Of a stretch of 64,000 nucleotides of DNA, positions 44,630 to 56,812 are shown one piece after another. The number at the start of each line of letters is the position of its first letter. Within the stretch, counting starts at the first letter, position 1. A program made the position numbers and the translations under genes. Location of the stretch: NCBI RefSeq assembly GCF_002591975.1, contig NZ_NVQE01000012.1, forward strand, positions 62,001-126,000, given 5' to 3'. The notes beneath the pieces were generated by a model. That model worked only from the letters and a program-made list of their open reading frames with translations, did no database searches and was not told where the DNA came from. This DNA comes from Mycobacterium neglectum. Lineage in GTDB: Bacteria; Actinomycetota; Actinomycetes; Mycobacteriales; Mycobacteriaceae.

Positions 44630-45171
44630 GCGCGATGGACCCGGCACTACAGGAAATGCTCGACGAGTTCGCGCTACGGAAGCTCGTCCACGCTTACTGC
44701 CGCGCCGTGGACCGAGGCGATATCGCAGCGCTGCGAGACCTTTATCACCACGACGCCACCGACGCCCACGGCGCATTCTCAACGGGCTCTGTTGAAGGAT
44801 TTTTTGAGCAGCTCGTCGCCTCTCGTCCTTTCATCAAGGCGATGGCGCACAACATCACGACGGTAAATTTCGCGGTCGATGGAAACTCGGCCGAGGGCGA
44901 GATCTACAACATCGCGGTCCACACGCTCGCCGGCAGGGGGCGTGACGTCGATCTCGTGATCGGCGGGCGCTACCTCGACAGGTACGAGAAGCGTGCTGAC
45001 ACGTGGAAACTGCTCGAGCGGACCATCGTCACCGACTGGGCGCGGGTGACCGACCCGTCCTCGATGGATATGGGCCACCCGATCACCAAAGACACCCTCA
45101 AGGGAACGCTGGACGAAACCGATCCGTCGTATCAGTTCTTTTCGCTGCTGGTCGCCCGCCGGCCGGGGTAA
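44626..45171 (+). CDS. SnoaL-like (NTF2-fold) protein
   Basis: 181 residues. EFALRKLVHAYCRAVDRGDIAALRDLYHHDATDAHG is the standard opening of SnoaL_4/ring-hydroxylating beta-subunit-like proteins, followed by a curved sheet (IYNIAVHTLAGRGRDVDLVIGGRYLDRYEKR). It may form the small subunit of the Rieske oxygenase or act as an isomerase/dehydratase. GTGA overlap with the sulfotransferase-family gene puts it at the end of the same operon. Confidence 0.82.
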   Translation: MSAMDPALQEMLDEFALRKLVHAYCRAVDRGDIAALRDLYHHDATDAHGAFSTGSVEGFFEQLVASRPFIKAMAHNITTVNFAVDGNSAEGEIYNIAVHTLAGRGRDVDLVIGGRYLDRYEKRADTWKLLERTIVTDWARVTDPSSMDMGHPITKDTLKGTLDETDPSYQFFSLLVARRPG

Positions 45172-45295
45172 AGCCGGCCCAAATCAAGATCGGCAAAAAC
45201 GGCCACAGCAAACGACCGCCGAATTATTCTCATAGCCGGCTAAGCCAACGCCAGCCTCGCAATAGCTGCGCGTCGGACCGGTGAGGTGATGCGCA

Positions 45296-46579
45296 GTGGA
45301 AACTACTGAACGTCCCCAGCCCTGGGGCAAGGCGATCGTCGCCTGGGGCCTTGGCACACTTTTCCTGGGCTTGGGCCTGCTCACCGCGGTCATGATCGGC
45401 ATCGTCGCCGAGCAGGTCAGAGACCGTCTCGAGGTGTCCGAACACGCGATCGGCATGCTGAGCGCCGTCTTCTACGTCGCCTACTCGCTCGCGCAGTTCG
45501 CTGGTGGCATCATGCTCGACCGTCTCAACCCGCGCTGGATTCTCGGAGTCTCCTCGCTGATCGCTGCGGTCGGTTGCGTACTTCTTGCCAACGCCACGAG
45601 CATGGGTGTCACCGTCATAGGCAGGGTCGTACTCGGAGTCGGACTCTCGACCAGCTTCCTTGGAGCCATCTATCTCGCGAGGATCTGGTTCCCTCCGCAA
45701 CGCTTCGCGGTGATGTCGTCCATATCCCAGCTTGCGACCAACGTGATTCTGGCCATCATGCTGATCGGCCTCTCGGTCACCGAGACCATCCCGCCGTTGC
45801 ACGCGGCGATGATCGGCATGGCCGTCGGTTATGTGGTGTTAGGGATCGCGATCCTGGTGCTGGTTACAAGACCAGCCACAGTCGCCACCGCTGCGCACGG
45901 CGACAGCGACGTCGGTATTGTCCTTCAATTACGGACGGTGGTGGGAGTACCGCAATTCTGGTTGGGCACAGCATTTTTCGCAAGCGTGTTCGGAGTCCTC
46001 ATCGCCTGGAACGACCTGTGGGGCATCATGAACCAGCGGGCCTATGGGCGCACCCTCGAGATGGCGACGGCGTTGACGTCCACCGGAGCCATCGCCGCCG
46101 GTGTCGGCGGCGTGCTGTTGGGCTGGATATCGGACCGGCTCGGAAAACGGTCGCAGATCACCCAGATCACCATCTGGCTGCTCACCGTCACGATGGCCCT
46201 GGTGTTGTTCCTTCCGCGCCTGCCAACCACCGGCGTATTCGTTCTGCTGTTCGTCTTCGGTTTCCTGTTGGGCAGCAACATCCTCGGATTCGCTCAGATC
46301 GGACAGCACATCCCCGACAACGCACAGGCGACCGCGTTCGGCTTGATGACAAGCTTCGGTTTCCTCACCGGCGCAGGCCTGGACTACGTCATTGGAGTCC
46401 TCGTAGGCGAGGCCCCGCCGGCCGGCACAGACATCGCGATCAGCCACTACCGAGGCGCGTTGATACCCCTGCTGGTCGTGCTCGTCATCGGTTCGTTGTG
46501 CGCGATCGCCTTGAAGGACCGAGCGCAACCGCCGTCAGCCGCGACGACCGATTCCCTGCCGATCCAAACCGCAAAGTAA
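45296..46579 (+). CDS. MFS transporter
   Basis: 427 residues with about twelve membrane helices in two sets of six. The loop between helices 2 and 3 reads GGIMLDRLNPRW, the MFS signature region, and the matching position in the second half is LLGWISDRLGKRS. The next gene, eight bases on, encodes a nucleoside/base deaminase, so the carrier may take up a purine, pyrimidine or related base. GTG start at 45296. Confidence 0.85.
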   Translation: METTERPQPWGKAIVAWGLGTLFLGLGLLTAVMIGIVAEQVRDRLEVSEHAIGMLSAVFYVAYSLAQFAGGIMLDRLNPRWILGVSSLIAAVGCVLLANATSMGVTVIGRVVLGVGLSTSFLGAIYLARIWFPPQRFAVMSSISQLATNVILAIMLIGLSVTETIPPLHAAMIGMAVGYVVLGIAILVLVTRPATVATAAHGDSDVGIVLQLRTVVGVPQFWLGTAFFASVFGVLIAWNDLWGIMNQRAYGRTLEMATALTSTGAIAAGVGGVLLGWISDRLGKRSQITQITIWLLTVTMALVLFLPRLPTTGVFVLLFVFGFLLGSNILGFAQIGQHIPDNAQATAFGLMTSFGFLTGAGLDYVIGVLVGEAPPAGTDIAISHYRGALIPLLVVLVIGSLCAIALKDRAQPPSAATTDSLPIQTAK

Positions 46580-46590
46580 GGAGCTGATTG

Positions 46591-47073
46591 ATGGATGACA
46601 TGAAATATCTCCTTCGCGCCGTTGACGTGTCCAAACGGTCTGTGCGCGAGGGGAATCACCCGTTCGGGTCCGTCCTCGTCGACAGCGAGGGCAACGTCCT
46701 GCTCGAGCAGACGAACATCGAAGTGACCGAGGCGGATTGCACCGGGCACGCGGAAACGACGCTGATGCGCCAGGCCTCAAAGAAATACGACAAGGACTTT
46801 CTCGCCACATGCACGCTCTACACGACGGCGGAGCCTTGCTCGATGTGCGCCGGGGCGATGTATTGGGCCAACGTCAGGCGCCTGGTCTACGGCATCACCG
46901 AGAAGCAGTTGCTCGCCGAAACCGGCGACGATCCGAGGAACCCGACGTTAAGCCTCGATTGCCGCAAAGTTTTCGGCGCAGGGCAGAAGGAGATCGAGGT
47001 GATCGGACCGGTCCCGGAAGTGGCGGAGGCAGTGCTCGAACCGCACCGGAACTATTGGACACAGCAGAACTGA
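46591..47073 (+). CDS. Cytidine/deoxycytidylate-fold base deaminase
   Basis: 160 residues. The zinc site is His53-Ala-Glu55 (TGHAETT) and Cys83-x2-Cys86 (EPCSMCAGAMYWA). This arrangement is shared by TadA, guanine deaminase and cytosine deaminase; the stand-alone form beside an MFS carrier points to a base-salvage enzyme, most likely guanine-type, rather than tRNA editing. Start at the ATG 46591 with AAGGAG before it; TTG at 46588 is an alternative. Confidence 0.83.
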   Translation: MDDMKYLLRAVDVSKRSVREGNHPFGSVLVDSEGNVLLEQTNIEVTEADCTGHAETTLMRQASKKYDKDFLATCTLYTTAEPCSMCAGAMYWANVRRLVYGITEKQLLAETGDDPRNPTLSLDCRKVFGAGQKEIEVIGPVPEVAEAVLEPHRNYWTQQN

Positions 47074-47094
47074 CGCCGCCTCCGTCAGCGGCGT
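47073..47094. terminator. Possible bidirectional hairpin between convergent genes
   Basis: ACGCCGC (47073-47079) pairs with GCGGCGT (47088-47094) around an 8-base loop, spanning the deaminase and mmpL stop codons. There is no T-tract on either side. Confidence 0.4.
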
Positions 47095-49994
47095 TCGGAC
47101 GAAGCAACCGGGTCGTCGTCCTCCCACAGGAGGAGCTGACGGACCGCGGGGCGGGATCCGTACGGTTGCAGCATGGCGCTCGCCGGCCGCGGGCGCACTC
47201 GCAGCGGCCACCAGAACCACCGCCCGAGAAGCACGGCGATGGACGGGGTCATGAACGAGCGCACGATCAGCGTGTCGAACAACAGGCCGAGGGCGATGGT
47301 CGTGCCGATCTGGCCGAGCACGACCAGATCGCTGTACACGAACGACGCCATGGTGAAGGCGAACACCAAGCCCGCCGCGGTGACGACCCCACCCGTACCC
47401 GCCATCGCCCGGATGATGCCGGTGTTCAAGCCTGCGCCGATCTCTTCCTTGAAGCGGGATATCAATAGCAGGTTGTAATCCGAACCCACTGCCAGCAGCA
47501 GGATTATCGCCATTGGCATTATGACCCAATACAACTGGATGCCGAGGATGTGCTGCCACACGAGTATCGACAGTCCGAGTGAAGCGCCGAGCGACAGCGC
47601 CACGGTCCCCACGATGACAATCGCGGCAACGAGGCTTCGGGTGATGAACATCATGATGAGCAGGATCAGGCTGAGCGCCGCGATGACGACGATCATCAGG
47701 TCGTACTTCGCGCTTTCCTGAATGTCCTTGTATGTCGCAGCTGTGCCACCGATGTAGATGTGGGAACCCGCCAACGGCGTGCCCTTGACCGCCTCCTCCG
47801 CCGAGTGCCTGATCGCGTCGATGTGCGAAATACCCTGCGGGGTTGCGGGATCGACGTCATGCGTGATGATCATCCGGGCTGCTTTGCCGTCGGGCGAGAG
47901 GAACAGTTTCAGGCCGCGCTGGAATTCGGCATTGTCGAAAACCTCCGGCGGAACGTAGAACGAGTCGTCGGTTTTCGACGCGTCGAACGCGGCTCCCATA
48001 GCTGTCGAGTTCTCCAGGGCCGCCGCATTCTGATCGTAGATTCCGGACAAGGTGGCGTAGTTGGTCATGACCAACTCGCGATTGATCTGCTGACTGGCCA
48101 GCTGGGGCGGTATCAGCTCGAGCAGCTTTGGCTGAATCGCATCCAGCTTGTCCAGGCTCGACGTGACATTGGCCAGCTGGTCAGTGAGCGCGTTGATGCC
48201 GTCAAGGGCATCGAACAGCGATCGAAGCGCGAAGCACATCGGGATGTCGAAACAGTGTGGCTCCCAATAGAAATAGTTGCGCAGCGGACGGAACTGGTCG
48301 TCGAAGTTGGCGATCTTGTCCCGCAGATCTTTCGCTACCTCGACGGTTTGGTGGAACGCCTCGACCTGTTCGTGTGTCGCGTCGTTCGCCTGTGCCTGCA
48401 ACGTGGCCTGCTGCCGCAGAATGCCGATCGTCTTGTCGATTTCGTCGACCTGTTTGAGCAGGTCGTTGGCGCGGTCTTGCTGATAACCGAGATTCTGTAT
48501 CTGGCCGGCACTCTGGGCGCTGATCTGAAATGGAATCGACGTGTGATCCAGCGGGGTGCCCAACGGGCGCGTAATCGATTGCACCTGAGCGATACCGGCC
48601 GTGTGGAAGACGGCCTTGGCCACCCGCTCCAACAGGATCATGTCGGTTGGATTGCGCAGATCGTGGTTCGCCTCGATCATCAGGAGTTCGGGGTTGAGCC
48701 GAGCCTTCGAGAAGTGCCGCTCGGCGGCGGCGTAACCGACATTGGACGGCGCGCGATCGGGCAGGTAGATGCCGACGTCATAGCTGGTCTTGTAGCCGGG
48801 CAGCGCCAGAAGACCCACAGCGGCCACCGCCATCGTCGCGACGAGGATCGGCCCTGGCCACCGGACGATGGCCGTGCCGATCCGACGCCATCCCCTGGTT
48901 CGGGCTTTGCGTTTGGGTTCCAACAGCCCGAAGCGGGCGCCGATCGTCATCACGGCGGGCGCGAGGGTCAGCGCCGCCACAAGTGCCACGAGCATACCGA
49001 TCGCGGCGGGAACGCCGAGGCTCTGGAAATAGGGCAGTCGGGTGAAGCTCAGACACAAGACCGCGCCGGCGACCGTCAGACCCGAGGCCAGAATGACGTG
49101 GGCGGTCCCGCGGTACATGTTGTAGTACGACGCTTCTCGGTCGATCCCGTTGTTGCGGTCCTCGTGGTATCGGCCCATGAGGAAGATCGCATAATCGGTG
49201 CCGGCCGCGATGACCAGCAACGTGAGGATGTTGGTCGAGTAGGTCGACAGCCCGATGATCCCGGAGTTGCCGAGGAAGGCCACAATGCCACGGGCCGCGG
49301 ACATTTCGATGAGAACGGTGATCAACACCAGCAGCATGGTGACTATCGAGCGGTAGACGAGCAGCAGCATCACCGCGATCACCAGCACCGTCAGCACGGT
49401 CACCTTGGTGGTGCCTTCGTTGCCCACTTCGAACTGGTCGGCGACTTGGGGCGCCGGACCGGCGACATAGGCCTTGATGCCGGGTGGCGCAGGCGTGCTG
49501 TTCACGATGTCGCGGACGGCTTCAACCGATGCGATGGACTCAGGTTCGCCCAGGTTGCCGGTGAGGAAAACCTGGACATAGGCCGCCTTGCCGTCGGAGC
49601 TCTGAGATCCCGCCGCCGTCAACGGGTCTCCCCAGAAGTCCTGAACGTGCTGAACGTGCTTGTGGTCCTGCTCAAAACGGTCGACCAGCGTGTCGTAGTA
49701 CCGATGCGCTTCGGTTCCGAGCGGCTCATCGCCCTCCAGCACAACCATGGCCGCACCGTCGGAATCGAATTCTTGAAAAACGGCGCCAATCTTCTTGAAT
49801 GCCTGCAGCGATGGTGAATCGGGTGAGCTCATTGCCACGTTGTGTGCTTCGCCGACGACCTCCAGCTGCGGAACGAGGGCGTTGGTGAGCCCGGCCACAA
49901 CCAGCCAGAACAGCACGATCGGCACCGAAAGCCAACGGATCCACTTCGCGATGCGGTCCGTCAGCGACGTTCGAGAATCCTGCTGGTTGCTCAT
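47085..49994 (-). CDS. MmpL-family transporter with MmpS partner
   Basis: 969 residues, MmpL4/MmpL5 type. GTDYAIF and GSDYNLL carry the proton-relay Asp-Tyr pairs of the two membrane bundles; the periplasmic loop has CFDIPMC. It is close in sequence to the MmpL at 4694-7549. Its GTG/ATG start at 49994 overlaps mmpS by four bases, and a TetR gene lies upstream. MmpS5/MmpL5-like pairs export siderophores and drugs; the exact cargo here is unknown. Confidence 0.92.
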   Translation of the reverse strand: MSNQQDSRTSLTDRIAKWIRWLSVPIVLFWLVVAGLTNALVPQLEVVGEAHNVAMSSPDSPSLQAFKKIGAVFQEFDSDGAAMVVLEGDEPLGTEAHRYYDTLVDRFEQDHKHVQHVQDFWGDPLTAAGSQSSDGKAAYVQVFLTGNLGEPESIASVEAVRDIVNSTPAPPGIKAYVAGPAPQVADQFEVGNEGTTKVTVLTVLVIAVMLLLVYRSIVTMLLVLITVLIEMSAARGIVAFLGNSGIIGLSTYSTNILTLLVIAAGTDYAIFLMGRYHEDRNNGIDREASYYNMYRGTAHVILASGLTVAGAVLCLSFTRLPYFQSLGVPAAIGMLVALVAALTLAPAVMTIGARFGLLEPKRKARTRGWRRIGTAIVRWPGPILVATMAVAAVGLLALPGYKTSYDVGIYLPDRAPSNVGYAAAERHFSKARLNPELLMIEANHDLRNPTDMILLERVAKAVFHTAGIAQVQSITRPLGTPLDHTSIPFQISAQSAGQIQNLGYQQDRANDLLKQVDEIDKTIGILRQQATLQAQANDATHEQVEAFHQTVEVAKDLRDKIANFDDQFRPLRNYFYWEPHCFDIPMCFALRSLFDALDGINALTDQLANVTSSLDKLDAIQPKLLELIPPQLASQQINRELVMTNYATLSGIYDQNAAALENSTAMGAAFDASKTDDSFYVPPEVFDNAEFQRGLKLFLSPDGKAARMIITHDVDPATPQGISHIDAIRHSAEEAVKGTPLAGSHIYIGGTAATYKDIQESAKYDLMIVVIAALSLILLIMMFITRSLVAAIVIVGTVALSLGASLGLSILVWQHILGIQLYWVIMPMAIILLLAVGSDYNLLLISRFKEEIGAGLNTGIIRAMAGTGGVVTAAGLVFAFTMASFVYSDLVVLGQIGTTIALGLLFDTLIVRSFMTPSIAVLLGRWFWWPLRVRPRPASAMLQPYGSRPAVRQLLLWEDDDPVASSERR

Positions 49995-50437
49995 CCCGAC
50001 TTATCCAGGCAGAAGGTGTAGGCGTTCATGGTGTTGACCTGTCTCTCGTCCTTGACCACGTCGTCGATGACGATGCGGCAGCCGAGGGATTCGCTGTCGC
50101 CCTGCGCCATGACGTTGACAAGCACTGCCGTCTGGGTCGTCGTGATGTCGTATCGCCACGGGAGGGTCACATCTTCGGCGCGCTGCGGCTGGGCGTCGAC
50201 GTCCAGATAGTTGATCGTTGCCACGGTGCCCGGCGGGCCGAACACTTCGAGGACGACGTGCTTGGGGTTGAACGGCACGATCTCATCGGAAAGGGCTTCC
50301 GCAGTGGAGGTGTCATGGCCTGAACCGGCTATACCGTGCAGGCGGTAGACGGCGTAGCCGGCAAGGGCCACGACGACGACGGCGACCATGAGCATCCAGC
50401 TTCGACCCAGAAGGCGACCCACCGAAAACCCCTGCAC
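49991..50437 (-). CDS. MmpS-family accessory protein
   Basis: 148 residues. One N-terminal membrane helix (SWMLMVAVVVVALAGYAVYRL, about 13-33) is followed by a periplasmic beta-sandwich with VVLEVFGPPGTVATINYLD and LPWRYDITTT, typical of MmpS4/MmpS5. Cys119 and Cys143 may form a disulfide. It assembles with the downstream MmpL. GTG start at 50437. Confidence 0.9.
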   Translation of the reverse strand: MQGFSVGRLLGRSWMLMVAVVVVALAGYAVYRLHGIAGSGHDTSTAEALSDEIVPFNPKHVVLEVFGPPGTVATINYLDVDAQPQRAEDVTLPWRYDITTTQTAVLVNVMAQGDSESLGCRIVIDDVVKDERQVNTMNAYTFCLDKSG

Positions 50438-50512
50438 CCGCCAGCCTTTCGATACCGCGACACGAGGCGTGGACTGACCCTATCTCAGTCCGGCGACATA
50501 TCAACCTTGTTG

Positions 50513-50541
50513 ACAGTACGGTACGGTACCGGACAGCACAA
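50513..50541 (-). promoter_or_regulatory. mmpS promoter with embedded TetR operator
   Basis: On the minus strand TTGTGC (50541-50536) and TACTGT (50518-50513) are 17 bases apart. The spacer contains the perfect palindrome CGGTAC-G-GTACCG (50519-50531), so a bound repressor would block RNA polymerase. The mmpS start is 76 bases downstream. Confidence 0.65.
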
Positions 50542-50574
50542 CCCGTACGGGCACACCGACTGAGCAGCCGTTTT

Positions 50575-51171
50575 TTAGCTGTTCAGTCGGGTGAGGCTGG
50601 GAATCACCACATCGTCGACGAGCGCTTGCACCGTGCGCCGACTGGGCGGCCGCAACGAAAAGATGGACCGGAAGATGAGGTAGCCGGGCATCACGTCCCA
50701 GAGATCGTCGGTGATGGCGGCGGCGTCGATTTCCCCGCGTTCGACGGCTTGTCCCAGGACGTGCTTGAACAGGGCCTTGCGTTGATCCAGGAACTGGTGC
50801 TGCATGACGTCGTTGAGCGCGGGGTTACGGGATGCCTCGACCAGGACCGCCCGCACGGTGCTTGCGTGTGTGCGTGCCTGGTTGCAGATCACCTCTCCCA
50901 ACTGCAATAGGTCGCCGCGCAGGGTGCCGGTCTCGGGGGCCACCGCGACCTGGCGGACCCCCTCGCTAAATGCCGCCAACACGAGTTCGGCCTTCGTCGG
51001 CCACCGCCGATACACCGTGGCCTTGCTGGCCCGCGCGCCCGCGGCGACGGCATCCAACGTCAGCCCGTCATAGCCTTCCTCCTGAAGTAACCGCAACGTC
51101 ACGGCCAGGAGTTCGGCCTCCCGCGGCGACCACGGCGAGGACTCCACAGCACGGGCGGCACCGGAGGTCAT
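50575..51171 (-). CDS. TetR-family regulator of mmpS-mmpL
   Basis: 198 residues. Helix-turn-helix: LTLDAVAAGARASKATVYRRWPTKAELV (about 37-64). It lies directly upstream of mmpS-mmpL on the same strand, and the palindrome in the mmpS promoter is the likely target. Several mycobacterial MmpS/MmpL exporters are controlled this way, and loss of such repressors raises drug efflux. Confidence 0.87.
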   Translation of the reverse strand: MTSGAARAVESSPWSPREAELLAVTLRLLQEEGYDGLTLDAVAAGARASKATVYRRWPTKAELVLAAFSEGVRQVAVAPETGTLRGDLLQLGEVICNQARTHASTVRAVLVEASRNPALNDVMQHQFLDQRKALFKHVLGQAVERGEIDAAAITDDLWDVMPGYLIFRSIFSLRPPSRRTVQALVDDVVIPSLTRLNS

Positions 51172-51263
51172 CGCACCACCCTAGATCGGGCAGGCAACCA
51201 GACCTCTTCGGATGACGCGTTTGCGCCGCAATCGACGTCGCGCAATGCAGAATCCTTGCCACG

Positions 51264-52943
51264 ATGACATTGGTCAAATGGGCGCCCGGCGTCGCGCAGT
51301 TTCGGGGATACCAGCGGCGCTGGTTGCGCGGCGACGTCCTGGCCGGCCTGACCGTGGCGGCCTACCTGGTACCTCAGGTGATGGCCTACGCGACGGTCGC
51401 GGGGCTCCCACCGGTGGCCGGGCTGTGGGCGGCGATCGCGCCACTTGCCCTGTACGCATTGCTCGGCTCGTCTCGGCAACTGTCGGTCGGACCCGAATCC
51501 ACGACCGCGTTGATGACTGCCGTCGTTCTCGCGCCGATCGTCATCGGCGATCCAGCACGCTACGCGGCTCTGGCTGCCGTCCTGGCGTTGCTGGTCGGAG
51601 CGATCTGTCTCGTGGGCGGCATCGCACGGCTGGGCTTTCTCGCCAACCTGCTGTCGCGACCGGTGCTCATCGGATACATGACGGGCATCGCCATCGTCAT
51701 GATCGCCAGCCAACTGGGCAAGACCACCGGCGTCGCAGTCCAGGGAGACGAGTTCATCGACCAGATAAGGTCTTTCGCGACCGGGATCGGACAGGCGCAT
51801 TGGCCGACGGTGGTGCTGGCAGCTTTGGTGCTGCTGCTTCTGCTCTCGCTGGCACATTGGCTGCCCCGTGCACCGGGACCGGTGATCGCTGTGCTAGTCG
51901 CCACGGCATCAGTCGGCGCCCTGTCCCTCGATACGCGCGGGATTGCGGTCGTTGGCCAAGTCCCGTCCGGCCTACCGACGCCGGGACTACCACCAGTCTC
52001 GTTGAGCGACTTGGCAACACTGGCCATCCCAGCCGTCGGCATTGCGATCGTCGCGTTCTCCGACAATGTGTTGTCCGCACGCGCGTTCGCCACCCGCAGA
52101 AGTGAGGAGATCGACGCGAACGCGGAACTGCGCGCGGTCGGGATGTGCAACATCGCCGCCGGGGTAACCCACGGGTTTCCGGTCAGCTCTAGCGGCAGCC
52201 GCACCGCCGTCGGCGACATCGTCGGCAGCCGTACGCAGCTCTACTCACTGGTCGCGCTGGGATGCGTCGTCGTGGTGCTCGTCTTCGCAGGCGGCCTGCT
52301 GGCGGTGTTTCCGACCGCGGCGCTTGGCGCGTTGGTGGTATTTGCCGCACTGCACTTGATCGACCTCGCGGAGTTTCGCCGCCTGGCGCGGTTTCGCCGC
52401 AGCGAACTGATCCTCGCATTGGCCACCACGGCGGCCGTGTTGGGATTCGGCGTGCTCTATGGCGTTGTCGTCGCCGTTGTTCTGTCCATTCTGGAATTGC
52501 TACGACGCCTGGCGCACGCACATGACAGCGTTCTCGGGTTCGTCCCGGGTATCGCGGGGATGCACGACATCGATGACTACCCAGGGGCGACCCGCGTGCC
52601 CGGCCTGGTGGTGTATCGCTATGACGCACCGCTGTGCTTCGCCAACGCGGAGGACTTCCGGACCCGCGCACTGGCTGCCGTGGACAACAATCCGGAACCC
52701 GTCGAATGGTTTGTGCTCAACGCCGAGTCCAATGTGGAGGTCGACCTGACAGCACTCGATGCCCTGGAGCAGCTGCGCGTCGAATTGGCCCGCCGTGGAA
52801 TCGTTTTCGCAATGGCCAGAGTCAAACAGGACTTACGCGAATCGTTGCACGCTGCGGGGATTCTGGACGAGATCGGCGAAGATCGCATCTTCATGACGTT
52901 GCCCACCGCTGTGGAAGAGTTCAAGCGCCACAGCCGGTCCTGA
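51264..52943 (+). CDS. SulP-family anion transporter with STAS domain
   Basis: 559 residues. About 11-14 membrane helices with the family segments LAGLTVAAYLVPQVMAYATVAGLPPVAGLW and FPVSSSGSRTAVGDIVGSRTQLYSLV. The C-terminal STAS domain (about 440-555) has VPGLVVYRYDAPLCFANAEDFRTRAL and VDLTALDALEQL. SulP proteins carry sulfate, bicarbonate or dicarboxylates. No carbonic anhydrase or sulfur-assimilation gene is adjacent, so the anion is open. ATG start at 51264; divergent from the TetR gene. Confidence 0.88.
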   Translation: MTLVKWAPGVAQFRGYQRRWLRGDVLAGLTVAAYLVPQVMAYATVAGLPPVAGLWAAIAPLALYALLGSSRQLSVGPESTTALMTAVVLAPIVIGDPARYAALAAVLALLVGAICLVGGIARLGFLANLLSRPVLIGYMTGIAIVMIASQLGKTTGVAVQGDEFIDQIRSFATGIGQAHWPTVVLAALVLLLLLSLAHWLPRAPGPVIAVLVATASVGALSLDTRGIAVVGQVPSGLPTPGLPPVSLSDLATLAIPAVGIAIVAFSDNVLSARAFATRRSEEIDANAELRAVGMCNIAAGVTHGFPVSSSGSRTAVGDIVGSRTQLYSLVALGCVVVVLVFAGGLLAVFPTAALGALVVFAALHLIDLAEFRRLARFRRSELILALATTAAVLGFGVLYGVVVAVVLSILELLRRLAHAHDSVLGFVPGIAGMHDIDDYPGATRVPGLVVYRYDAPLCFANAEDFRTRALAAVDNNPEPVEWFVLNAESNVEVDLTALDALEQLRVELARRGIVFAMARVKQDLRESLHAAGILDEIGEDRIFMTLPTAVEEFKRHSRS

Positions 52944-52975
52944 GCCGCGGGCGACAACGGACGGACAACTCACTT

Positions 52976-55470
<2,495 letters not shown>

Positions 55471-55505
55471 GCGCCCAACGCTAAAAACAGCGCCGCCGCA
55501 GGCTA

Positions 55506-55520
55506 AGGACCGAAGGTCCT
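55506..55520. promoter_or_regulatory. DosR-box-like palindrome
   Basis: AGGACC-GAA-GGTCCT is a perfect 6-3-6 palindrome 36 bases before the start of the SRPBCC-devS pair. It resembles the DosR core GGGAC-N4-G-N-CCC with two differences. The kinase downstream makes a DosR link plausible. Confidence 0.4.
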
Positions 55521-55606
55521 GAGCATCAATGCCAAAAGCGCTCCAATGGCCAGAATGACCGAGCGCGACGATCACCGTTCACCCGGTCCGCACGCCCCCC
55601 GCCCTA

Positions 55607-55930
<324 letters not shown>

Positions 55931-56806
55931 TCATGCGGCGGCCCCGCCCGCAGCCGAGGCACCGGCGAAGCGACGCAGCGGGCAATGGGCATACCGGGTG
56001 CAGGCGAATGTCATCGCCGCGGCGATTCCTGTCAGCGTTGCGAAGGCGATTCCGACGCTCAGGTGGATCTCTTGGGCCAGAATCACCGACGACATCGCCA
56101 GGACGAACCAGCCGAACGTCTTCCGCAGCGCATCAGGGTCGACCATCGCAGTGAGGCGCGCCCCGACCAGTGCGCCGACCACGGCCGCTGCGGTGACGGC
56201 AAGCGCGATCCCCCAGTCGATCTGGACACTGGACAGGTATCCGGCCAGGCCGGCGAACGACTTCATCGCGATGACGACCAGCGAGGTGCCGACCGCGACC
56301 GGCATCGGCAGCCCGCCGAGCAGAGCGAGGGCGGGCACGACCAGGAATCCGCCGCCGGCACCGACCAGCCCGGTCACCAGTCCAACCACCAGGCCCTCGG
56401 CGATGATCTTCGGGACCGGCAGGTGATGCCCGCCCTCGAAGGCGTCGACGTTCTTGCGTCCCCGCAGCATCGCGACGGCCGTGGCGATCATCATGAGGGC
56501 GAATCCGATGAGTAGGACGGTGCCGGGGATGAACCGGGCCAGCACTCCGCCCCCATAAGCACCGGCCATTCCTGCCGCGCCGAAGATCAGGCCGGTGCGC
56601 CACTGCACCCGGCAGGCCCTCGCATGCGAGATCGCGCCGATCGCACTCGTGACGCCGACGACCAACAACGAGGTCGCGATGGCCTGCTTGGCGTCCATGC
56701 CCGCGACATAGGCCAGCAGCGGGACGGTGAGGATGGACCCGCCGCCGCCGAGCAGGCCGAGTGCGACGCCGACGAAAACTGCGAGGCCGATGGTGACTGC
56801 AATCAT
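55931..56806 (-). CDS. TauE/SafE sulfite (sulfur-anion) exporter
   Basis: 291 residues with about eight membrane helices. The two family repeats are VFVGVALGLLGGGGSILTVPLL and VGLVTGLVGAGGGFLVVPAL. A C-terminal extension (YAHCPLRRFAGAS) goes beyond the usual end. TauE proteins export sulfite, sulfoacetate or thiosulfate-like anions; in the cst operon this removes the sulfite made by persulfide dioxygenase. It follows the rhodanese gene by six bases and precedes cstR. Confidence 0.87.
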   Translation of the reverse strand: MIAVTIGLAVFVGVALGLLGGGGSILTVPLLAYVAGMDAKQAIATSLLVVGVTSAIGAISHARACRVQWRTGLIFGAAGMAGAYGGGVLARFIPGTVLLIGFALMMIATAVAMLRGRKNVDAFEGGHHLPVPKIIAEGLVVGLVTGLVGAGGGFLVVPALALLGGLPMPVAVGTSLVVIAMKSFAGLAGYLSSVQIDWGIALAVTAAAVVGALVGARLTAMVDPDALRKTFGWFVLAMSSVILAQEIHLSVGIAFATLTGIAAAMTFACTRYAHCPLRRFAGASAAGGAAA

Positions 56807-56812
56807 GTTCGG

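Noticed and set aside
45160..45181. Hairpin GGCCGG/CCGGCC as terminator after the SnoaL-like gene
   Set aside because: The stem is only six pairs, lies mostly inside the gene end and has no T-run.
47760..49817. Plus-strand open frame of 685 codons
   Set aside because: It is antisense to the second mmpL gene, which is clearly coding by family motifs; the frame has no recognisable domain.
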